Below are positions 37,493-46,198 of a stretch of DNA of 64,000 bases, one piece after another. Where the stretch lies: assembly GCF_029892045.1 (NCBI RefSeq), contig NZ_CP120369.1, forward strand, positions 565,446-629,445. The letters are read 5' to 3'. The stretch is from Sinorhizobium numidicum (GTDB taxonomy: Bacteria; Pseudomonadota; Alphaproteobacteria; Rhizobiales; Rhizobiaceae). A model generated the notes under the pieces. That model did no database searches. It saw only the letters and a list, made by a program, of their open reading frames with translations, and was not told the origin of the DNA. The position numbers and the translations under genes are program-made. How positions within the stretch are numbered: position 1 is the first letter of the stretch; each line of letters starts with the position of its first letter.

Positions 37493-37618
37493 AAAAAGTC
37501 CCCCCTCCCCGCGCGACTGGAAGCCATAAAAGGACACAGCGGTGGTTCTCCGGCAGACAACGTTAAGCTACAACACATCGCATGAAATTTTCGCGCAGAA
37601 TTGCGCAGGGGAGCGATC

Positions 37619-37870
37619 ATGACCAATCGCGAATTGGAGCACATAATCACCAAGGCGCGCGATGCCAAAAACGGGGGCTTTGGGGTCCTGTCAACGGGCG
37701 AGAAATTGGCCGCCGCCCTGGTCCTCAATCGACCCGACTGGCTTGCCGATATGAACTACACATTGGCTGAGGCCATCGAGCGCGTCGGCCCGGAGTGGCT
37801 GACCATGATACCCGAAGCGGCGCGGGTGCTGGAATACGAAAGCGAGCAGGCAGCCAACGGCAGCATTTGA
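37619..37870 (+). CDS. Small hypothetical protein
   Basis: 83 residues with GGGGAG before ATG 37619. Sequence features: ELEHIITKARDAKNGGFGVL, STGEKLAAALVLNRPDWLAD and TLAEAIERVGPEWLTMIPEA. Helical and acidic, no domain recognised; similar proteins seem common on rhizobial plasmids. Confidence 0.6.
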   Translation: MTNRELEHIITKARDAKNGGFGVLSTGEKLAAALVLNRPDWLADMNYTLAEAIERVGPEWLTMIPEAARVLEYESEQAANGSI

Positions 37871-37881
37871 GCGTTTTTCGT

Positions 37882-38095
37882 GCGGCCGCGCCGGAGCGAA
37901 AGCTAATTCTACCAGAAGACTTGGTCGCCATGCTGGAGGCGCTGCACTGTGGCAGCTTACTTGCGACGTTGTTGTTGATCGGTTGGTGCGGCGGCCGTCG
38001 GCCCAAGACCGACTGGCATGAGGTCGAAATCGGGGGCGGCTCTTCCGGCGCGACCGCGTCCGCGTGAGCCTCACCAAAACATTGGGGTGGTGAGT
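37882..38095 (+). pseudogene. Decayed copy of the tyrosine recombinase
   Basis: The readings ERKLILPEDLVAMLEALHCG and LLIGWCGGRR, then KTDWHEVEIGGGS, and in another frame RRDRVRVSLTKTLGW, follow in order parts of the intact recombinase (FPEDLIAMIETLDRG, LLVGFAGGLRR, KTGWREVEIGRGS, RRDRFRVNLTKASGL). Large internal blocks are deleted. It appears to be an older duplicate. Confidence 0.7.
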
Positions 38096-38384
38096 ACCCT
38101 TCCCCGTTCGTGAAGCCGTTAGGTCAAAATTCCGCATCGAATTTTCAGCTTAGCGCTTCAATTGAAATCGGTAACTAAAAGCCACACCCGAGCGGCCGAC
38201 CGCGGAGCTGGCCCCCGGCTATTTGTCCATCTCAGCCCGCCTAAAACCCAAGGGCCGCATTGGGTCCCTGTCATAACAGCCGTTTTATCGGGTTTCGGCC
38301 ACAGAAGACCGCTGGCGGGGTTTCCCGACCTTCAACGGCCCGACGCCCATTGCGGACCAGATTTTGCGCTGTACGGCCTTCCAT

Positions 38385-38449
38385 TCTGTTCATAAAACAC
38401 GCTTGCAAAGGAACGTTTTCTGACGCATTTCCTATCTGTACAAAACACG
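38385..38449 (+). repeat. Direct repeats upstream of serine recombinase, candidate res subsites
   Basis: TCTGTTCATAAAACACG (38385-38401) and TCTGTACAAAACACG (38435-38449) are near-identical direct copies 50 bases apart, with CGTTTT in the opposite sense between them at 38414. They lie directly before the resolvase-type gene, where res sites and its promoter are expected. The rest of 38096-38470 has no gene. Confidence 0.45.
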
Positions 38450-38470
38450 TTGGACGGCCAATAAAATCCG

Positions 38471-39388
38471 ATGGCGAAAGCTGCGACCCTCAGTCCCCCT
38501 CCCCTGCCGCAAAGGCTGATCGGATATGCCCGCGTTTCGACGGACGATCAGCTCAACGACGCCCAGGTCGACGAGTTGCGCGCGGCCGGCTGCCATCGCA
38601 TCCATCAGGAACACGGATCCGGCGCATCCCGCGCAAGGCCGGTTCTAATAAAGCTGCTGAAGGATCTCACCGCCGGTGACGTCCTTGTTGTCGTCCGCCT
38701 CGACCGCCTCGCCCGCTCCGTCAGCCACCTGCTTGACGTCATCGAGAATTTGGAGAAGCGCGGCGTGCATTTTCGCTCTCTGCGCGATCCGATCGATACC
38801 TCCACGCCGCAGGGAATGTTTTCGTTGCAGGTGCTCGGCGCCGTTGCCCAGCTTGAGCGCGCGCTGATCGCGGAGCGCACGAAGGCCGGCATGAAAGCCG
38901 CCAAGGCCCGCGGCCGGCTCGCCGGCAATCCCGGGCTTCGGGAACGCCGACCAGAGGCGGTCCGTGCGATCTCTGTAGCACGCGAGCGGGGCTACCTGGA
39001 TGAGCTGATTTCGTCGGCGCAGACATGGCTGCCTACCGTACGTCGGCTCCGACCACAGCACAGTTGGGACAATGTTGTGCGGATCCTCAATCGGAGGGGC
39101 CTCGATTGGACGGTCGAACGCTTGCGCCGGGCGGTGCATCGATTGGTGCGCGAAAAGCTCGCGGAATCAGCACTGCTTGCCCGATCGCCGCGCCGGCCGC
39201 CTGAGGATCACCTGATGCGGCTGGTTGCGGGGATCGCCATTGCCGATCCCGATTTGTCGCTCCGCGACATTGCCGCCCAATTGGACCAGATGCATGAGCG
39301 CCCGCCACGAGGTGGGCGCAAATGGCAACCTTCATCGGTCAGGTCACTGCTGGACGGGGCCCGCCGCCTCGGGCTGGTTCGCTCCTGA
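38471..39388 (+). CDS. Serine recombinase (resolvase/invertase family)
   Basis: 305 residues. The catalytic domain starts RLIGYARVSTDDQLNDAQVD (nucleophile Ser in ARVST), with GDVLVVVRLDRLARSVSHLL, GMFSLQVLGAVAQLERALIA and the E-helix RTKAGMKAAKARGR. The C-terminal part is longer than in Tn3 resolvases and has two HTH-like stretches (DNVVRILNRRGLDWTVERLR; LSLRDIAAQLDQMHE). It probably resolves plasmid or element multimers or inverts DNA. The 321 bases after it (39389-39709) hold nothing I recognise. Confidence 0.9.
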   Translation: MAKAATLSPPPLPQRLIGYARVSTDDQLNDAQVDELRAAGCHRIHQEHGSGASRARPVLIKLLKDLTAGDVLVVVRLDRLARSVSHLLDVIENLEKRGVHFRSLRDPIDTSTPQGMFSLQVLGAVAQLERALIAERTKAGMKAAKARGRLAGNPGLRERRPEAVRAISVARERGYLDELISSAQTWLPTVRRLRPQHSWDNVVRILNRRGLDWTVERLRRAVHRLVREKLAESALLARSPRRPPEDHLMRLVAGIAIADPDLSLRDIAAQLDQMHERPPRGGRKWQPSSVRSLLDGARRLGLVRS

Positions 39389-39709
39389 GAGCCTGGTTCA
39401 TAAGGCGACCGAGCTTGCAAAGGCGCGCTTTCCGCAGAGCGCCGCAAAGGGTTCGCTCTGGTGGCTGAACTCGTCGTCGCAGGGCGTGGGCTACGTGCCA
39501 GAGTCGCTCTCGAAGCCGACGCGCGACACGGGGATGCTCTCGCTGCCTGCCTTCCCCGAGGCACGGGTGATCGCCCCCACGTTCACCGGCGCGGTTACGC
39601 CGCCCGCGCAGGCCGACCTCGATGCGTTCGTCCTGAACGTGGTCGCTTGGGCGAGGAACTCGTTCGAGGATCATGCTCACCGCGCCACCTAATCTGTCCC
39701 ACGTACAGA

Positions 39710-40624
39710 TCAGTCTGCCCGACCCGCTGCCCGTTCGAGTATCGCTAGCCGCTGGCGGCAAATGCTTTCGACAAGGCGAAGCAGGACGTTGGCGCGCTCC
39801 ATCAGCCAGCACAGCGCCTCCTCCGAGATCTCAAAATGGTGGGAATAGCGAGCCTTTACATAGGCCTCATTGAGAACTTTGAACCAGACGGTGTGGAGGT
39901 GCTGTTCGCGCGGCCAAGCCTCCACGAGCCGCCGGTCTCGGTCTTCGGCCAGACCGCGCAGGAACGTCAGGTTATGCGAGGGAGGGCTGTGGTTCGTCAG
40001 GGTCAGTAGCAGAGCGGGATAAGCTGCCTCAACGGCTTGGTGGAGCAGGAACGCCGCGTGAATATCCCAGTTGCGGGAGATTGCCACACGGCTAAGCTCA
40101 AGGAACCGTTGGGCGCTGCTGTGTTGCCTGTCGAAATGCTCCCTTGCCATCTTGAGAGCATCGCCCGGACCAAGCGCCTTCGGTTCCGCGAGCGGCCGCT
40201 CGTCGAGTTCGTATAGCACAATCCCCTCGCGCAGGATATCGACGAAGAAAAACCGTCCCTCCGCGAGGTAGTTGTTGACCTCTCTCGCACCGTGCACGAT
40301 CAGCCCGACCAGCGGCGATATGGCCTTGTCCCACTTCAACCGGTCGCTGGCCCTGTCCCAGTATTGCGGCTCGGCGAGCTTGCGGTTGCTGACGAGGACG
40401 AGAATATCGAAGTCCGAGGTATAGCCCTTCATCGTGTGCGGATCGTCGACGAAGGTGTCGCGGGCATAGGAGCCGAACAGAATGATCTTCAGGATCCGCC
40501 CGCGCTTCTTGAAAGCAGTGGAGCTGCCCTCGAGCGCATCGGAAAACTCCTCGTGAATGATCTCGACGACGCGGGCGAGCTCCCGCTGCTTGTCTTCCGG
40601 CAAATGCTCGAGGGTGGATTTCAT
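39710..40624 (-). CDS. Nucleotidyltransferase-HEPN fusion protein
   Basis: 304 residues. Residues about 45-80 form a minimal nucleotidyltransferase motif: IILFGSYARDTFVDDP, then SDFDILVLV, i.e. GS...DxD. The C-terminal half is a HEPN domain (FLELSRVAISRNWDIHAAFL, LHQAVEAAYPALLLTLT, HNLTFLRGLA). MNT-HEPN pairs are usually two-gene toxin-antitoxin systems in which the transferase modifies the RNase HEPN partner; here both are one chain. It stands alone on this strand, next to a decayed recombinase. Confidence 0.82.
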   Translation of the reverse strand: MKSTLEHLPEDKQRELARVVEIIHEEFSDALEGSSTAFKKRGRILKIILFGSYARDTFVDDPHTMKGYTSDFDILVLVSNRKLAEPQYWDRASDRLKWDKAISPLVGLIVHGAREVNNYLAEGRFFFVDILREGIVLYELDERPLAEPKALGPGDALKMAREHFDRQHSSAQRFLELSRVAISRNWDIHAAFLLHQAVEAAYPALLLTLTNHSPPSHNLTFLRGLAEDRDRRLVEAWPREQHLHTVWFKVLNEAYVKARYSHHFEISEEALCWLMERANVLLRLVESICRQRLAILERAAGRAD

Positions 40625-40718
40625 GGGGAGTGCTCATGCCAGTGAATCGTCGAAATTCCGGAGGCGGTAAACTGCCGTCTCGGCCTGCCGACCCAACATG
40701 TCCTGTTCGCCCGTTGTG

Positions 40719-40744
40719 CGCGACTAATAGAATTATTAGTCGCG
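40719..40744. repeat. Perfect inverted repeat, candidate recombination core site
   Basis: Eleven-base arms CGCGACTAATA and TATTAGTCGCG surround a GAAT spacer. It is by far the cleanest palindrome in this interval and lies 140 bases upstream of a decayed tyrosine recombinase. Eleven-base arms are typical of the half-sites bound by tyrosine recombinases, although the spacer is shorter than usual. An operator is an alternative. Confidence 0.5.
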
Positions 40745-40883
40745 GGCGACGGCGATGGCATTGCTGGGGGGCGAGAATCCTACGCTCTCATGATCGTCAT
40801 GGGCGCGGGAACGCGCGGGAAGCCGTCACCGGGTGTGCCCGGGGGTAGGATGGCTCAGGGCACGCCCTTTTGAGGCGGTCGTC

Positions 40884-41480
40884 ATGAATATTCGTCTTCT
40901 CGTGCCTGCGCCTGCCGCCTCGAGGGCCCGGCGCGCCGAAGAGCTTGATGCACGCTACGCCATCCTGCCGTTCGACGAGCGCGACCAGCTCGCCGCGCTG
41001 CTGACCGACGACGTCGCAACGGCTCAAACACCTCGCCGGCGAAGGCATGGGCGAGAATACACTGCGGGCGCTCGCCTCCGACCTCGGCTATCTCGAGGCC
41101 TGGCGTCGGCTCGCGACCGGCTCCCCCTCCCCTGGCCGGCGCCGGAAGCACTGAAATTCTTTGCCTACCACCTCTGGGATCCGGGCAAGCGCGCCGACGA
41201 TCCGGCGCCCATGGCATTCCGGCGGCCGTCGAGGCCGGATTGCGTGCCGAGCGCCTGCTCAAGGCTACGGGACCGCACGCCCCGGCACGGTGCAACGACG
41301 GCTAACGAGCCGGTTGATACTCACCCGTTGGCGTGGCCTGACGGATGATTTCGGCGCGCCGTCGCTCAAATCCGCCCTACACATGCGCGCCAGCACCCGG
41401 ACGCGACAACGCAAGAGCAAGAGGGCCGTCACCCCGGACGTGCTGACGACGCTGCCTCATGCCTGCGACATGGACGACGC
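40884..41480 (+). pseudogene. Second tyrosine recombinase family, decayed
   Basis: Starts with MNIRLLVPAPAASRARRAEE, LDARYAILPFDERDQLAALL and then breaks; other frames continue LAGEGMGENTLRALASDLGY and LEAWRRLATGSP, PWPAPEALKF, AAVEAGLRAERLLKATGPHA, RRLTSRLILTRWRGLTDDFG and APSLKSALHMRAS. These are the N-terminal core-binding domain of a rhizobial plasmid integrase. The catalytic domain is absent. Several indels are needed to join the frames. Confidence 0.75.
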
Positions 41481-42008
41481 TGTGATCGGCGCCGCAGGAA
41501 ATGCGCTGGGTCAAGCGATCACTAATGCTCTATTGGAAGTGTTCGACGGTCATTCTGGCAGAATGACGAAACGCGTCCTCCTGGTTCGGCTCGGAGGTCA
41601 CCCACGTCGCAAGCCCTGAATCGCGATCGTCTGCCTGGCTGCAAAGTGCATTACCAACAACTTTACGCCTCGCGTCCGACAAACAGGCGATCCCTCCTCG
41701 AGACCGAAAACCTTCCTTCAACCGCAAACGGAAATAACTTAGGACTAACGCTTTGATTCACTTGTAAAAATGTCCGTTTTTGTCAGCTGACAACTTTTGC
41801 AGTCTGTTTTGAGGACGCAATACGTCGCCCCCATTCTTCGCAAACGGCCAAAAAAGCAAGATCTGGTGTAGCATTCGGCTTTTCACAGCATGGTCCTGGC
41901 ACCTCAGACTCGCGAAAGGATCATCGCTGCGCATCAATGATCAAGCCACTTCATGCAGAACATGGGGTAATCGCGGCGCGACCGCCCCAAGCAGATGCTA
42001 CCGGGGGT
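41481..42008. other. Region between decayed recombinase and IS110
   Basis: No gene is supported. It contains a parS-like palindrome (41779-41794, listed separately) in AT-rich DNA and then the start of the IS110 left non-coding region. Confidence 0.4.
41779..41794 (+). promoter_or_regulatory. parS-like palindrome 1
   Basis: TTTGTCAGCTGACAAC matches the repABC centromere consensus GTTNNCNGCNGNNAAC at all fixed positions except the first. The same element recurs at 43717, in the same orientation, next to the end of repC. Such sites bind RepB. Confidence 0.6.
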
Positions 42009-42080
42009 GGTTGCTCCCGATAAGATGGTGAAACGGGCTCACGATGGGAAACCGGGCCCAACATCAGATGGAGAGCAACC
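42009..42080 (+). promoter_or_regulatory. IS110 left non-coding end with inverted repeat
   Basis: GGTTGCTC (42009-42016) and GAGCAACC (42073-42080) are exact inverted repeats; the second abuts the transposase ATG and covers its ribosome-binding site. IS110 elements encode a guide (bridge) RNA in a non-coding end, and this is where it would be looked for in the IS110 group. The element boundaries were not determined. Confidence 0.45.
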
Positions 42081-43124
42081 ATGGACCAGTATATTGGGCT
42101 TGATGTTTCATTGAAAGACACAGCAATCTCGGTTCGGGAGGACGGCAAGCGGATCTGGCGGGGAAAGTGCCCTTCGGACCCAACGCTTCTGGCCGAGCTT
42201 ATCCGCAAGCACGCGCCGCACGCCAGGCGCGTCGTCTTCGAAACGGGGCCGCTGTCGACGTGGTTCTATCATGCCCTGACGGCCGAAGGGGCTCCGGCGA
42301 TCTGCATTGAAGCGCGGCACGCGCAAAAGGTATTGAACGAGACACTCAACAAGACCGATGCCAATGATGCCGATGGTCTGGCGCAGCTCGCAGAAGCCGG
42401 CTTCTACAAAGCGGTTCGGGTCAAGTCGTTTGACGCTATGCTGACCCGCGCGTTGGTGGCGGCCCGCAATCAGCTCCTGAATCTCTCAACCCAACTCGGC
42501 AATCAGATCCGCGGTGTCATGAAGACCTTCGGCCTTATCGTACCCAAAGGCACAGGTCGGGTTTTTGATACCCATGTTCGAGAGCTCCTGGAGAGGCAAA
42601 CTTCTCTGGCGCAGATCATTTTGCCCTTGCTTGATGCGTGGCACAATATTCGCAAGCGTGCGGCCATTCTTGACCGTCAGCTCATTGCAGCGGCGCGGCA
42701 GAGCCCGGCTACGAAGTTGTTGATGACAGTTCCAGGTATCGGCGCCATTACGGCGGTCTCTTACATCGCCGCCATCGAGGATCCGGAAAACTTCCGAACT
42801 TCGCGCTCGGTTGGCGCCTGGCTCGGGCTGACCACCCGCCGCTATCAGTCGGGCGAAGTCGATTATGACGGCCATATCTCACGCAGAGGCGACAACCGGC
42901 TGCGCGGGCTGCTTTACGAAGCGGCGACAGCGCTGCTGACGAGAACCAGTGCCAGAACTGAGAGCAGTCTCAAGAATTGGGGACTTAAGCTGCGCGAGCG
43001 GCTTGGCTTTAAGCGGGCGGCTGTGGCCGTCGCCCGCAAACTCGCGGTTATCATGCATACCATGCTCAAGACGGGAGAAACCTTCAATCCTTCAGCCGGC
43101 ACCAACGCATTAATGAAGGTCTGA
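42081..43124 (+). CDS. IS110-family transposase
   Basis: 347 residues, intact. The N-terminal RuvC-like DEDD domain begins YIGLDVSLKDTAISV (first Asp), with VVFETGPLSTWFYHAL (Glu) and KTDANDADGLAQLAEAG (Asp pair); the C-terminal Tnp20 domain has LMTVPGIGAITAVSYIAAIE, FRTSRSVGAWLGLTTRRYQS and GDNRLRGLLYEAA with the conserved Ser/Gly segment. It separates two parS-like sites, so it probably inserted between the repC end and a second centromere site. 43125-43716 after it holds no supportable gene. Confidence 0.93.
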   Translation: MDQYIGLDVSLKDTAISVREDGKRIWRGKCPSDPTLLAELIRKHAPHARRVVFETGPLSTWFYHALTAEGAPAICIEARHAQKVLNETLNKTDANDADGLAQLAEAGFYKAVRVKSFDAMLTRALVAARNQLLNLSTQLGNQIRGVMKTFGLIVPKGTGRVFDTHVRELLERQTSLAQIILPLLDAWHNIRKRAAILDRQLIAAARQSPATKLLMTVPGIGAITAVSYIAAIEDPENFRTSRSVGAWLGLTTRRYQSGEVDYDGHISRRGDNRLRGLLYEAATALLTRTSARTESSLKNWGLKLRERLGFKRAAVAVARKLAVIMHTMLKTGETFNPSAGTNALMKV

Positions 43125-43716
43125 CAGCCGATTACTCTCCGCGCATCACCTTTCTGGCGCGACAAGGCGTCCCTGTCGTGGACGTAGGTCTGGCCATTCC
43201 GTGAAGTTGGCGGCAGCTCCCAGAGACTGCGCGCAGAACATAGGAAGACCTTGCCTGCGAAGACCATCATGCGGCGGGCTTGTACCGACCGCGAAGACAA
43301 CCCTGTTCCCGACATACGATTGCTCTCACGTCAAAATGGAGCGCTGGGCGACGACTAAGAACATGAATGCGCCATATGACGTTGCCGAATCCGTGCCGCG
43401 CTGGCATTCGGAGCTCATCGCGCATACTCAAACGCGATTGACTCGTGAGCCGCGATCAGACAACCATCTCTGGTCCGGTGCTCGAATGTCGCCGCCAACC
43501 TCTCGAGCACATGCTGAGGGAGCTGCGAACTGGTTCGGGCTTGTCCCTGCCTTTGGTGTCCTCCATGTCACCGACGAACGTTCCTGCATGCATTGTGAAG
43601 TCCCTATTCGTACCGACTTGCATCACCTGAGTTGCTCCCCTGCCGAGACCACCGCAAGCGACAGCGTCAGACATAAGTTCCCCTAGTCGGTTGATTCAAC
43701 GTACCGATCTGTCGAT

Positions 43717-43732
43717 TTTGTCAGCCGACAAC
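43717..43732 (+). promoter_or_regulatory. parS-like palindrome 2, downstream of repC
   Basis: TTTGTCAGCCGACAAC matches GTTNNCNGCNGNNAAC except at the first base and is located 58 bases beyond the repC stop, the position of the centromere in some rhizobial repABC plasmids such as p42d. Confidence 0.65.
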
Positions 43733-43789
43733 AAGCTGTCGCCCAAGAACTGAAGGCATCGATTCCCGTCGATCAAACTAGGTTCTTGA

Positions 43790-45004
43790 TCAGGAGGCCA
43801 ATCGATCACGTCCGCCGCGCGCCCTGAGTAGTGCCATCAACACCCGCCCCAGCGAAAACTCGCCGCGCTTTGCCCGAGATGTCAGATCCCGCAGATATCC
43901 GCCGGCCGAGTTGATGTGCCCTGCTCGCTCCAGAATGCAGGCCATGATGGCGGATGCATTTTGGGGCCCCATGACCTCGCAGGCATCCTGGTAGGCCGAC
44001 GGACTGACGCGGAGCGTTGAGCGGACGACCACCGCGGCCTGCATCAGGTCGCGCCAGTTCGCCACAGCGCCTCCGGGGCCATAATCTGAAATGGTTGGGC
44101 AAGCCTGCAACACCATCCCTAACGGAAACGCCTTCATCGGCTCGCGCTGCGGCTCGATGGCTTGGCTCGGCTTCTCCCCCTGCTCTTGTCGAGAGCGAGG
44201 TTCAAGTTCTTTAATGGATTCTGGAGTTGAATTCTGTTTGTGCCGCTCAGTTTGATCAGGATTGGCGCTCAAATTTTCGATTTTTACCCTAATTTCCAGA
44301 AGGTTGGAGATTTCCTCGCGCAACATCTCCATCTCTTCAAGGATAGGGGCAACAGTCGCGGCGGTTGCCACTCGAGGAATGGTCACCACCAGGCTGCGGT
44401 AGTGCTGGTGTATCGCGTCCCAATCGCCGTCCACTTCCTCCCCGAGGGCGACTTCAATCAGCTTGCCGATATCGCGCCGGCAGATCGTCAGGCGCTCTCG
44501 AAGTCTACGCAACTGCAGTCGCTCCATCTCGACATTGGCAGCTATTTGCTCGATCTCGCGTGCGCGTGACAGCAACGGAGCTAACGAAAAGCCATAGGCC
44601 TCATCGATCGCGCCGTCGCCGTCCTTGCGGGCGTAGCGCTTGCCATTTGGGCTATCGCGGCGTGCCAGAAGGCCAGCGTCGACGAGCGCTGCGATGTGGC
44701 GCCGCAACGTCGCTTCGGCCATGCCATGCGCGCGCAGCGACAACTGCATGTTAGAGGGAAACACGATGAGCCCGTTTTCCTCGGACAAAGTCGTCTCGGG
44801 ATAAAAGCTCAAAAGTGCGCTCATAACCGAGAGCGCTCGCTCGCTGATGCCGAGTTTCGGCTTAGCTGCGCAGAGCGCTCGAAACAGCTTCCACTTGTCG
44901 GCCGATGTCTCAGGTTCGATTTCGCGTGACATGTATTGGCTTGCCAACATGCCAAGCGTCATCGATCGCCGCCCGAAGGGCGTCGTCACACTTCCATCTT
45001 GCAT
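43790..45004 (-). CDS. repC: Plasmid replication initiator RepC
   Basis: 404 residues, usual length for RepC. The N-terminal winged-helix half has GRRSMTLGMLASQY, KWKLFRALCAAKPKLGISER, ALSVMSALLSFYPET and MAEATLRRHIAALVDAGLLA; the C-terminal half is reached through a polar linker and ends in YQDACEVMGPQNASAIMACI and GGYLRDLTSRAKRGEFSLGR. RepC initiates replication at an origin inside its own gene. It is last in the minus-strand repABC operon, 157 bases after repB, with the antisense RNA between. Confidence 0.96.
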   Translation of the reverse strand: MQDGSVTTPFGRRSMTLGMLASQYMSREIEPETSADKWKLFRALCAAKPKLGISERALSVMSALLSFYPETTLSEENGLIVFPSNMQLSLRAHGMAEATLRRHIAALVDAGLLARRDSPNGKRYARKDGDGAIDEAYGFSLAPLLSRAREIEQIAANVEMERLQLRRLRERLTICRRDIGKLIEVALGEEVDGDWDAIHQHYRSLVVTIPRVATAATVAPILEEMEMLREEISNLLEIRVKIENLSANPDQTERHKQNSTPESIKELEPRSRQEQGEKPSQAIEPQREPMKAFPLGMVLQACPTISDYGPGGAVANWRDLMQAAVVVRSTLRVSPSAYQDACEVMGPQNASAIMACILERAGHINSAGGYLRDLTSRAKRGEFSLGRVLMALLRARGGRDRLAS

Positions 45005-45064
45005 CTTCTTTCACCTATCTTCAGGCAAAAGACGTCCGCTCACCCGTTCCGGTGCCAAAGACTC

Positions 45065-45093
45065 TTGACTGCGATTCGTGGAAATGCGATTCT
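45065..45093 (+). promoter_or_regulatory. Promoter of the antisense ctRNA
   Basis: TTGACT at 45065-45070 and GATTCT at 45088-45093 are 17 bases apart on the strand opposite to repABC, in the repB-repC gap. Position and spacing fit a sigma-70 promoter for the counter-transcribed RNA. Confidence 0.65.
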
Positions 45094-45099
45094 CAGGCT

Positions 45100-45155
45100 G
45101 CTAAACGATGAGAGAGGCTTCCACGATGGTTACCGTCTGGGGGCCTTTTTCTTTT
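45100..45155 (+). ncRNA. Counter-transcribed RNA (incA-type) between repB and repC
   Basis: Downstream of the promoter lies a strong hairpin (AGGCTTCCA-C-GATGG, loop TTA, CCGTC-TGGGG-GCCT, 45115-45146) followed by TTTTTCTTTT, an intrinsic terminator on the plus strand. RepABC plasmids encode a roughly 50-60-base antisense RNA exactly here that pairs with the repC leader, lowers RepC and sets copy number and incompatibility. The 5' end is estimated. Confidence 0.8.
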
Positions 45156-45161
45156 GCGTGC

Positions 45162-46142
45162 TCAGTCTTCCTTCCGATTACCCTGCGCCAGGAACTCGGC
45201 ATAGAGCCGGTCCAGGTTGTCTGCGAGATACCGCCCAAAGGGGCCGGCATTCCTTGATTTCATAGACAAGGCAAAAGCCTTGCCGGAGTTCGAATACTTA
45301 GCGGAGACGGTCTTGTCCGTCGGTTGCCAGTTCTCCATGATCTTGGGGGCTGCCTTTCGGACAGGCTTCGCCGCGCTGTTCAGACCAGAAAACAGGGCAT
45401 TGAAGCGTTCGTCGGTGCTCAGTTCGTCGAAGGAGGGATCGGAGACGATCGCCTTCACCTTCTCTTCGTTGGCAGTTTTGCCCACAAGCAATGACAGCTC
45501 GACCCAGCGTTCTCGGCCGACTGTCGGGCAGGGCCCGATCCTTGCGACTGTCTCTTCAGGAATACGATCTGTTACGGCGATCATTTTCGAGATGGCGGCC
45601 GCATTGGCAGCAAGCGCCAATCCTATGATTGTCCGGTCATAGCCAAGCTTCTCGAGGTGCGAGGCGAAGTTCGCGCGTTCGATGAAGGAGAGGTTGGCGC
45701 GCGCCGAGTTTTCTTGTCCCTGGGCGATAACGTGCGTACGGTCATCTATCGCCTTTACGACCGCCTTGACCTTGCGGCCGAGCTCACGGGCAACGCGCGC
45801 GCGGCGATGTCCAAAGACGATCTGGTAACGGCCGGCTGCCGACGGGTGAGGGCGCACAAGGATAGGCGTATCCTGCCCGCGCTCGGCGATCGCCTGCTTC
45901 AATTCCTCGAACTGCTCGGGATTATCGTCCATGCGATCAGAGACGAACGAACTATCGAGTGTCTCAGGTTCGAGCTCGACGACCGTTTCTCCTTCGAGAA
46001 ATTTATCGGCCTGGCGCGACAACTCGTCGAGCGAGCGCACCATGCTCTTCGAGGCGCCGCGCATCGGATAGGTGGTCGCAACGTCTGCGTGCGGCATTTC
46101 CGCTGCGTCTACCAGTCCCGCCAGTAGGTTCTTTCTCGCCAT
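45162..46142 (-). CDS. repB: Plasmid partition protein RepB (ParB-like)
   Basis: 326 residues. Typical MARKNLLAGL start, GASKSMVRSLDELSRQADK, the ParB core motif PILVRPHPSAAGRYQIVFGH then RRARVARELG, ENSARANLSFIERANFA, and an HTH around DRTIIGLALAANAAAISKMI. RepB binds parS and is pulled by RepA. It is the second gene of the operon, 56 bases after repA. The palindromes at 43717 and 41779 are its likely sites. Confidence 0.96.
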   Translation of the reverse strand: MARKNLLAGLVDAAEMPHADVATTYPMRGASKSMVRSLDELSRQADKFLEGETVVELEPETLDSSFVSDRMDDNPEQFEELKQAIAERGQDTPILVRPHPSAAGRYQIVFGHRRARVARELGRKVKAVVKAIDDRTHVIAQGQENSARANLSFIERANFASHLEKLGYDRTIIGLALAANAAAISKMIAVTDRIPEETVARIGPCPTVGRERWVELSLLVGKTANEEKVKAIVSDPSFDELSTDERFNALFSGLNSAAKPVRKAAPKIMENWQPTDKTVSAKYSNSGKAFALSMKSRNAGPFGRYLADNLDRLYAEFLAQGNRKED

Positions 46143-46198
46143 CTGCCTGCTCCGTTTGCCTACGATCTACCGGACCGTCCCGGGGAAGTTTACGCTTC

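Noticed and set aside
39389..39709. Frames after the serine recombinase that look partly protein-like
   Set aside because: No coherent homology or start signal; may be a remnant but cannot be named.
43201..43686. 161-codon plus-strand frame between IS110 and repC
   Set aside because: No family resemblance, no ribosome-binding site, odd composition; lies in the repC-distal non-coding region with the parS-like site.
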